Assembly (NCBI GenBank): GCA_028701945.1
Contig: JAQVPT010000174.1
Span: 1 to 7,596 of the forward strand
Origin: Bacteroidales bacterium
GTDB lineage: Bacteria; Bacteroidota; Bacteroidia; Bacteroidales; ML635J-15
Reading direction: 5' to 3'
Length of the DNA stretch: 7,596 nucleotides
Below the pieces are notes generated by a model. It was not told the origin of the DNA and ran no database searches. It saw nothing but the letters and a program-made list of their open reading frames with translations. Within the stretch, counting starts at the first letter, position 1, and each line of letters begins with the position of its first letter. A program made the position numbers and the translations under genes. This document shows, one piece after another, positions 1 through 4,843 of the stretch.

Positions 1-1
1 C

Positions 2-1153
2 TCTCCATGGTATAATAATAGCTATAATAATGGATACTGGCATGGCTACAATAATGGTTACTGGGCAAGTGGCGGAGGAAATAATAATGAATATCCAAAC
101 AACGTATTTGGTAGCACATATTACGGACATAGATATTCGGCTGGTGGAAGCGGCTCGTCATCAATAGGTCGTATTCCCGAAACAAGTGGAGATAACTCAC
201 GCTCAGGAACAGGAAATGCAAAAATTAGCGATGATTCAAAAACCTTATCACGAACTAATGACGGTGTTGTACCGAGTATTTCGAGTGATAAAACTCCTAC
301 TATAAATAGAGTTCCCAAAGATAATACTGCTGATGCACCCTCTAGAGTAATTTCTAGAGATCCCGAAGTTAAGCCAACCGCATCTGGGAATAAAGAACTT
401 AATAGGGAAAACAGACCAACATTGGAATCTGATCAAGTTTCACGGGAAAATAATCCTGCATTAGAGTCTTCGAGAGTTACTGACAGAATGCCTGTTGACG
501 TTAAGCCAACTGCGTCAGAGAGCAGAGAGGGTAACAGAGCGAACAGACCTACATTACAAGTGGATCCGTCTTCAACTGCAAGAGAGAATAACTCATCTGC
601 TTCACAAACACGCACTAATAACGAAGTGAGGTCATACAATAAGCCTGAATATAATTCAAGAAATAATTATAATGTTAACTCGTCATCGGGTAATACTAAT
701 GTAAACTCGTCATCAAGAACTGACAATAATAATAGTTCAAGACCTGCGACAAGTAGAGGTAGCTCTGAAACACCTAACAGAAGTTATACAAGACCTAGTA
801 ATTCCACTAGTACAAGATATAACGGGAACACAAACTCATACTCACGTCCAGCGTCGCCTAGCAGAAACAATAATTCTTCTAGTAGCAGTCGCTCAAACTA
901 TAACAACAGCTCTTCAAGCAGCAGTCGCTCAAACACAACAGCACCTGCAAACAATCGTTCTACATATTCGAGCCCAAGCAGAAGCAATTCTAACACTAGT
1001 AGCGGCAGTTCAAATAGTAGCAGTTCATACAGTAGTCCGACCAGAAGTTCATCATCAAGCACCTCGTCAGGTAGTTCGTCAAGAGGATCGTCTAGTAGTT
1101 CATCTTCAAGAGGATCATCAAGTGGTTCTTCATCAAGTGGAGGTAGAAGGTAA
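2..1153 (+). CDS. Asn/Ser-rich low-complexity protein, 5' end outside the window
   Basis: The frame is open from base 2 to the TAA at 1151-1153, giving 383 visible residues, so the start and probably a signal peptide lie upstream. A TTG at 422 could be called as a start, but the open, compositionally continuous frame before it argues against that. In order, the visible part has a Tyr/Trp/Asn/Gly-rich stretch with a repeated YNNGYW unit (residues 1-30), a polar linker, two copies of a VKPTAS...NRPTL...RENN unit (about 122-151 and 166-197), an Asn/Ser-rich region, and a Ser tail in which about 55 of the last 99 residues are Ser, ending in GGRR. No catalytic motif or membrane segment is visible. 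The gene ends 18 bp before an outer-membrane barrel gene. From memory, Bacteroidales genomes often carry such a Tyr/Trp-rich then Ser-rich protein before this barrel type; some were labelled vitellogenin-like from composition alone. An envelope location is inferred and the function is unknown. Confidence 0.8.
   Translation, partial: SPWYNNSYNNGYWHGYNNGYWASGGGNNNEYPNNVFGSTYYGHRYSAGGSGSSSIGRIPETSGDNSRSGTGNAKISDDSKTLSRTNDGVVPSISSDKTPTINRVPKDNTADAPSRVISRDPEVKPTASGNKELNRENRPTLESDQVSRENNPALESSRVTDRMPVDVKPTASESREGNRANRPTLQVDPSSTARENNSSASQTRTNNEVRSYNKPEYNSRNNYNVNSSSGNTNVNSSSRTDNNNSSRPATSRGSSETPNRSYTRPSNSTSTRYNGNTNSYSRPASPSRNNNSSSSSRSNYNNSSSSSSRSNTTAPANNRSTYSSPSRSNSNTSSGSSNSSSSYSSPTRSSSSSTSSGSSSRGSSSSSSSRGSSSGSSSSGGRR
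365..592 (+). repeat. Two-copy internal repeat in the Ser-rich protein gene
   Basis: Copy 1 is about 365-454 and copy 2 about 497-592, offset by 132 bp (44 codons) at the start. Both encode VKPTAS, then a variable hexamer, then NR-x-NRPTL, and after 6-8 variable residues RENN. The start of each copy is also close at the DNA level (gttaagccaac). Between the copies lies a stretch with NPALESSRVTD and a Met-Pro. This looks like an old in-frame tandem duplication inside a disordered linker. Confidence 0.7.
854..1150 (+). repeat. Serine-rich low-complexity tract
   Basis: These 99 codons encode about 55 serines in runs broken by Arg, Gly, Asn, Thr, Pro and Tyr. The runs mix tct, tca, tcg, agt and agc codons, so this is protein-level low complexity and not a simple DNA microsatellite. 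A region like this is expected to be disordered. Confidence 0.75.
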
Positions 1154-1171
1154 TTTTTAAAATTTTATGAC

Positions 1172-2635
1172 ATGAAAAAAGTACTATTAATAATTAGTGT
1201 AGTGTTGATGTCGATTACGACATTGATTTCACAAAATGAAACAGACGCATTAAGATATTCATACCTTATCCCTGGTGGAACAGCGCGAAGTATGGCTATG
1301 GGAGGCTCTTTTGGAGCTTTAGGTGCTGATGCCTCAAATTTGATGTTTAATCCTGCAGGAATGGGCATTTATCGTTCATCCGATTTTAGTTTTAGCCCTG
1401 CGTTTGAAATAACAAATACTGACGCTAATTTTCTTGGAAGCGTGGCAAATGACTACGATTTCAATTTCAATATAAACAACTTATCATATATTGGAGTCAT
1501 ACCAGTTAATAGCACAAATGGGTTAAACAATGTGAATTTAGGAATATCTTATAATAGATTGAATAATTTTCATGAAAATATTCTAATAGAAGGGAAAAAC
1601 CCTCATAATTCGATGACCAATTGGTTTGCTGAAAACGGTGCAGGACTTAGTTATGATAAATTAGATAATTTTTATTCTGACTTAGCATGGCAATCATATT
1701 TAATAGATTTAGACTTGCCAGATACAACACATTATCTTAGTGCTTTTAACGGTAATTATGATCAAACACAAAAACAATATATTTCGCGCAATGGTAGTCA
1801 AGGTGAATACAATTTTGCTGCATCTGCAAATATAATGCATAAATTGTTTATTGGAGTGTCTCTTGGATTACAATCAGTTAGATTCACCGAAGTTAAAACA
1901 TTGCATGAAATTGACACTGACGATAATATTAACGATTTTAATTCATTTAGCTTTAAAGAATCTTTAGAAACAAGTGGTTCAGGAATAAATTTCAAGTTAG
2001 GGCTAATATATTCTCCTATGTCATGGCTTAGAATTGGTGGAGCAATACATACCCCTACATTTTATAAGTTAAGAGACAACTATTACACCTCTGTAAATTC
2101 TTCTTTTGAGGATGGTGCAAAATCAACTATTTGGGATTCGCCGTATGGTACATTTGATTATGAAATTAATACTCCTTTTCGTGCAAATGCAAGTCTCGGG
2201 TTTATTATTGCAAAGCAAGCCCTTGTTAATATTGATTATGAATATGTCGATTACAGCATGTCTCGTTTAAGAAGCAATGATTACGCATTTTTTGATGAAA
2301 ATACCAATATAAGAAAAGAGTATAAAAATGCACACAATATAAAATTAGGTCTTGAGTATCGTTATGGACCTTTAAGTTTTAGAGCTGGTGGAGCTTATTA
2401 CGATTCTCCATACAAATCTGAAAACCATCCGAACAAAAACTCATATTCTCTTGTTTATAGTGGAGGGGTTGGAATTAGAGGTGAATTCATGTACTTTGAC
2501 ATAGGATATGCAATGGTAACTAATGAAAGTTCGTATTATATGTATCAAGGCGATATTGCTGCTAATACCAGTCCTGTTACAGACATATCAAAAAATCAAA
2601 GTAGAATAATTACAACAATAGGGTTTAAGTTTTAA
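1172..2635 (+). CDS. OmpP1/FadL-like outer-membrane beta-barrel protein
   Basis: The 487-residue product starts with a signal peptide: KK, then a hydrophobic stretch to about residue 19, with cleavage probable near SQ-NE at 20-22. Residues 35-71 carry the GGTARSMAMGGSFGALGADA and FNPAGMGIYRSSDF signature, which is typical of Bacteroidota proteins related to OmpP1/FadL/TodX and often loosely labelled hemin receptor. The rest alternates short amphipathic strands with Asn/Asp/Tyr-rich loops, and the chain ends in GFKF, a C-terminal aromatic residue as in outer-membrane barrels. FadL proteins move hydrophobic substrates across the outer membrane, but the substrate here cannot be told from sequence. 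The ATG at 1172 is chosen because the signal peptide begins there; no Shine-Dalgarno motif precedes it. It follows the Ser-rich protein gene by 18 bp, so the two are probably co-transcribed, and a terminator follows at 2657. A PorV/PorQ-type barrel is the main alternative. Confidence 0.85.
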   Translation: MKKVLLIISVVLMSITTLISQNETDALRYSYLIPGGTARSMAMGGSFGALGADASNLMFNPAGMGIYRSSDFSFSPAFEITNTDANFLGSVANDYDFNFNINNLSYIGVIPVNSTNGLNNVNLGISYNRLNNFHENILIEGKNPHNSMTNWFAENGAGLSYDKLDNFYSDLAWQSYLIDLDLPDTTHYLSAFNGNYDQTQKQYISRNGSQGEYNFAASANIMHKLFIGVSLGLQSVRFTEVKTLHEIDTDDNINDFNSFSFKESLETSGSGINFKLGLIYSPMSWLRIGGAIHTPTFYKLRDNYYTSVNSSFEDGAKSTIWDSPYGTFDYEINTPFRANASLGFIIAKQALVNIDYEYVDYSMSRLRSNDYAFFDENTNIRKEYKNAHNIKLGLEYRYGPLSFRAGGAYYDSPYKSENHPNKNSYSLVYSGGVGIRGEFMYFDIGYAMVTNESSYYMYQGDIAANTSPVTDISKNQSRIITTIGFKF

Positions 2636-2656
2636 TATTAAACTATAATATTTAGT

Positions 2657-2693
2657 AAAGCCCGATAAATAAATAATTTTAATCGGGCTTTTA
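2657..2693 (+). terminator. Intrinsic terminator after the barrel gene
   Basis: A perfect 10-bp stem, aaagcccgat (2657-2666) pairing with atcgggcttt (2682-2691), has a 15-nt A/T-rich loop and ends in a short T run. It lies 21 bp after the TAA of the barrel gene and closes the two-gene unit. Between here and rpoD (2694-2826) I see only A/T-rich DNA and a weak 6-bp hairpin at 2722-2739 followed by a T-rich run. I see no convincing promoter motif there. Confidence 0.85.
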
Positions 2694-2826
2694 CGTTGTA
2701 ATTAATGCTGATTGTAATTTTTTATACAGAAAAGTATAACCTTTTCTTTTTTTATTCGTACTGACAGCACTACACTATTAAACAAATATAAAAAGTAATA
2801 ATTTAAACTGAGAATATAAAAATAAA

Positions 2827-3687
2827 ATGAGACAATTAAAAATTACCAAATCCATCACCAATCGTGAGAGTGCATCTCTCGACAAATATTTACAGGAGAT
2901 TGGCAAAGAAGAGCTAATCACGGTTGATGAGGAAGTTGAACTAGCACAAAGGATTAAGCAAGGCGACAGAGTGGCTCTCGAAAAATTAACGAGAGCAAAT
3001 TTACGTTTTGTAGTATCAGTAGCAAAACAGTATCAAAATCAAGGATTAAGCCTTCCAGACCTTATTAATGAGGGCAATCTTGGATTGATAAAAGCTGCCG
3101 AAAAATTCGATGAAACAAGAGGTTTTAAATTTATCTCTTATGCAGTTTGGTGGATCCGTCAATCGATATTACAAGCTTTAGCTGAGCAATCAAGAATAGT
3201 AAGATTACCACTTAATCAGGTTGGCTCACTTAATAAAATTAATAAAGCATTTTCAAAATTTGAACAAGAAAACGAAAGGAAACCAACCTCAGAAGAGTTG
3301 GCTAAAGTGCTTGACTTGCCAGAAGAAAAAGTAATAGATACTCTTCGAGTTTCTGGAAGGCACGTATCAGTTGATGCTCCTTTTGTTAATGGAGAAGAAA
3401 ATAGCCTGTTGGATGTATTAGAGAATTCAGACTTACCTAGTACTGATGCTTTGCTCATTAACGAGTCTCTTGCAAAAGAAATTGATAGAGCTTTAGCAAC
3501 ATTGACAGAAAGAGAAAGAGACATTGTAAAACTTTTCTTTGGAATCGCTTGTCAGGATAATACCTTAGAGGAAATTGGAGATAAATTTGGATTGACTCGC
3601 GAACGCGTTAGACAAATCAAAGAAAAAGCAATTCGAAGATTAAGACACTCTTCGAGAAGTAAATTACTTAAAAGTTATTTAGGATAA
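2827..3687 (+). CDS. rpoD: Primary sigma-70 factor of RNA polymerase (RpoD/SigA)
   Basis: The 286-residue product guides core RNA polymerase to housekeeping promoters. It lacks the acidic region 1.1 and starts almost directly in region 1.2 (SLDKYLQEIGKE at 17-28), which is the usual architecture and size of the Bacteroidota primary sigma factor. Region 2 spans about 55-125 and includes the core-binding DLINEGNLGLIKAAEKFD (78-95) and the DNA-melting and -10-reading helix with RGFKF, SYAVWWIRQSI and LAEQ (98-121). Region 3 is about 130-200. Region 4 ends the protein with the helix-turn-helix TLEEIGDKFGLTRERVRQIK (246-265) and AIRRLR. The segment before that helix reads FFGIACQDN where I would expect a Gly at residue 241, a minor change. 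The ATG at 2827 sits in an A-rich leader without a Shine-Dalgarno motif. The gene ends in three consecutive in-frame TAA codons and is flanked by terminators, so it is probably monocistronic. Confidence 0.97.
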   Translation: MRQLKITKSITNRESASLDKYLQEIGKEELITVDEEVELAQRIKQGDRVALEKLTRANLRFVVSVAKQYQNQGLSLPDLINEGNLGLIKAAEKFDETRGFKFISYAVWWIRQSILQALAEQSRIVRLPLNQVGSLNKINKAFSKFEQENERKPTSEELAKVLDLPEEKVIDTLRVSGRHVSVDAPFVNGEENSLLDVLENSDLPSTDALLINESLAKEIDRALATLTERERDIVKLFFGIACQDNTLEEIGDKFGLTRERVRQIKEKAIRRLRHSSRSKLLKSYLG

Positions 3688-3691
3688 TAAT

Positions 3692-3716
3692 AAGGCAGTT
3701 TTAGACTGCCTTTTTT
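3692..3716 (+). terminator. Intrinsic terminator of rpoD, in a convergent gene junction
   Basis: An 8-bp stem, aaggcagt (3692-3699) with actgcctt (3705-3712), has a 5-nt loop and runs into six T residues (3711-3716). It starts just after the triple TAA of rpoD and overlaps the stop codon of the convergent minus-strand gene (3715-3717). Read on the minus strand, the hairpin is followed by ttattattat, so it may also end transcripts from the other side, less efficiently. Confidence 0.88.
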
Positions 3717-4560
3717 ATTTCCTTTTCAGCAACTTTAACGATGATAATTTTTGTGATGATGGCAAATGTGCAACGAAAGAAATCTTTGACAATTGGATAT
3801 TAATTAAAAGAGCACTTAGTGGTTTTGCAGATTGAACACGAATCTCATGTTTCTGAAATAATTTAAAAATAACAGATTCTTTTTTAAAAATATTCTTTGA
3901 TATTTTATTCCTTCTCCATTCCTCATTTATCCAGTGGATAGCATACCAGTTTTCGGGAATCGGTTCTGTTTTCTTGAGAAACTTTCGAATTATACTCCAC
4001 CTGTCCTGGTTTGAAAAGTTGTTTATGTATTTATCAAGCTCAAGTTTAAAAATATTATCGACTAAGATTTGTATTGGTAAATGCCAATCACGATTATTTT
4101 CATCTACTTTTTTCACAGCTTCCTCAAAACATTTTTGCATTAGTTTGCTGTTGGGCGGACACTTCATTATATTCCCAACCATTGGTAATGAGTGATGAGT
4201 TCTAAACACATACTCATCATCAAAATCTAATGGTTTAAGACATGTTACATCCATATCCGTCCACCAACCGCCTTTGAGATAAAGGAGTTTATATCTAAAT
4301 ATATCACTAAAACCAGCATAACTGCCCTTACCATGGCCAAATTGGTTGGAATATTTGTAACTAAATACATTTTTTCGAGGAAAAATTTCGTTGGCATCTT
4401 TTAATACGGCTCCCTTGGGTAAAGGAGTTTCTATTTCGTCATACGCCCACAATACAAATTCGTGCCCATTGTCCACAAATGATTTTATTGTCAGCATTTC
4501 TGTTGGAGATAGGATATTGCCTATCCACAAAGCATTAACAATTTTGTTGCTGGGTTGCAT
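3715..4560 (-). CDS. GT32-like sugar transferase with DXD motif
   Basis: Using the ATG at 4560, the product has 281 residues. A TTG 12 bp upstream could add MQKK, but ATG is preferred and the conserved family start (NKIVNALWIGN) follows it. The family hallmark is at residues 85-105: SD-x2-R, then LLYLKGGWWTDMDV, where the Asp pair at 102 and 104 forms the DXD motif that binds the metal and nucleotide-sugar. This pattern is typical of GT32 and capsular-synthesis sugar transferases. A late YAIHWINEEW (206-215) fits the His/Trp motif often seen near the C-terminus in this family. No signal peptide or membrane span is evident, so it probably acts in the cytoplasm, perhaps at the inner membrane. 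The donor sugar and acceptor cannot be inferred; transfer to a polysaccharide or lipopolysaccharide precursor is likely. No other polysaccharide genes lie in the window, so it appears as an orphan, convergent with rpoD and divergent from the FN3 protein gene. Confidence 0.85.
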   Translation of the reverse strand: MQPSNKIVNALWIGNILSPTEMLTIKSFVDNGHEFVLWAYDEIETPLPKGAVLKDANEIFPRKNVFSYKYSNQFGHGKGSYAGFSDIFRYKLLYLKGGWWTDMDVTCLKPLDFDDEYVFRTHHSLPMVGNIMKCPPNSKLMQKCFEEAVKKVDENNRDWHLPIQILVDNIFKLELDKYINNFSNQDRWSIIRKFLKKTEPIPENWYAIHWINEEWRRNKISKNIFKKESVIFKLFQKHEIRVQSAKPLSALLINIQLSKISFVAHLPSSQKLSSLKLLKRK

Positions 4561-4569
4561 TTTTTTTTG

Positions 4570-4577
4570 CAAATTTA
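4570..4577 (-). promoter_or_regulatory. Possible -7 promoter element for the sugar transferase gene
   Basis: Read on the minus strand, this is TAAATTTG, a full match to TAnnTTTG, the -7 element of the Bacteroidota primary sigma factor. No TTTG lies 19-21 nt upstream; the nearest is TTTT at 4598-4595, with a 17-nt spacer. If used, transcription would start a few bases before the ATG at 4560, giving an almost leaderless message. An 8-base pattern with two free positions occurs often by chance in A/T-rich DNA. Confidence 0.3.
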
Positions 4578-4777
4578 ATAAATGTTTTATTTATAAAATA
4601 GCATCAATAAAATAAATATAAAAAAATGGTTCAATAATTTGGGCATTCTTGTAATTTATGCAAGAAAATTATAGACTTTAATGAATGTTGAGATATATTT
4701 ATCGTTCCTTATTGTTTGACAATCCCTTAGGTCGGTTTACTATTGATTCAAGCTTACAATCACGTCAATAATATTTT

Positions 4778-4809
4778 TTTGGTTTATCTGCATAATAGCA
4801 TTATTTTTG
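4778..4809 (+). promoter_or_regulatory. Bacteroidota-type promoter of the FN3 repeat protein gene
   Basis: TTTG at 4778-4781 is followed after exactly 20 nt by TATTTTTG at 4802-4809. Both elements match the consensus of the Bacteroidota primary sigma factor (TTTG, 19-21 nt, TAnnTTTG). The predicted start of transcription is near 4814-4816, leaving a leader of about 30 nt that is A-rich and lacks a Shine-Dalgarno motif. The rest of the 283-bp divergent spacer (4561-4843) holds only short inverted repeats, among them attgt/acaat at 4711-4723 and tattga/tcaata at 4741-4770. No RNA gene is visible in it. Confidence 0.72.
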
Positions 4810-4843
4810 TAGTAGAAACAAACTTAAATTAAAATATTAACAC

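Noticed and set aside
422..1153. A separate 243-residue gene starting at TTG 422
   Set aside because: The same frame is open back to base 2 with continuous composition, and the first copy of the VKPTAS/RENN repeat begins before 422 and spans this TTG.
2715..2722. TAATTTTT as a -7 element for rpoD
   Set aside because: The final G is missing, and the -33 position would fall at the end of the preceding terminator with no TTTG.
2722..2739. Hairpin ttatac/gtataa followed by a T-rich run, as a second terminator or regulatory site before rpoD
   Set aside because: The stem has only 6 bp, nearly all A/T, and such hairpins are expected by chance in this composition.
3216..3524. A 102-codon minus-strand open frame opposite rpoD
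   Set aside because: The plus-strand frame is a clear sigma factor with conserved regions across this stretch, so the antisense frame is a shadow.
4646..4666. Inverted repeat ttcttg/caagaa in the divergent spacer, as an RNA structure
   Set aside because: It has a 6-bp stem with a 9-nt loop, no T run and no larger fold around it.
4741..4770. Inverted repeat tattga/tcaata just upstream of the FN3 gene promoter, as an operator
   Set aside because: The arms are 6 bp with an 18-nt spacer and no similar second site, which is too weak to support an operator.
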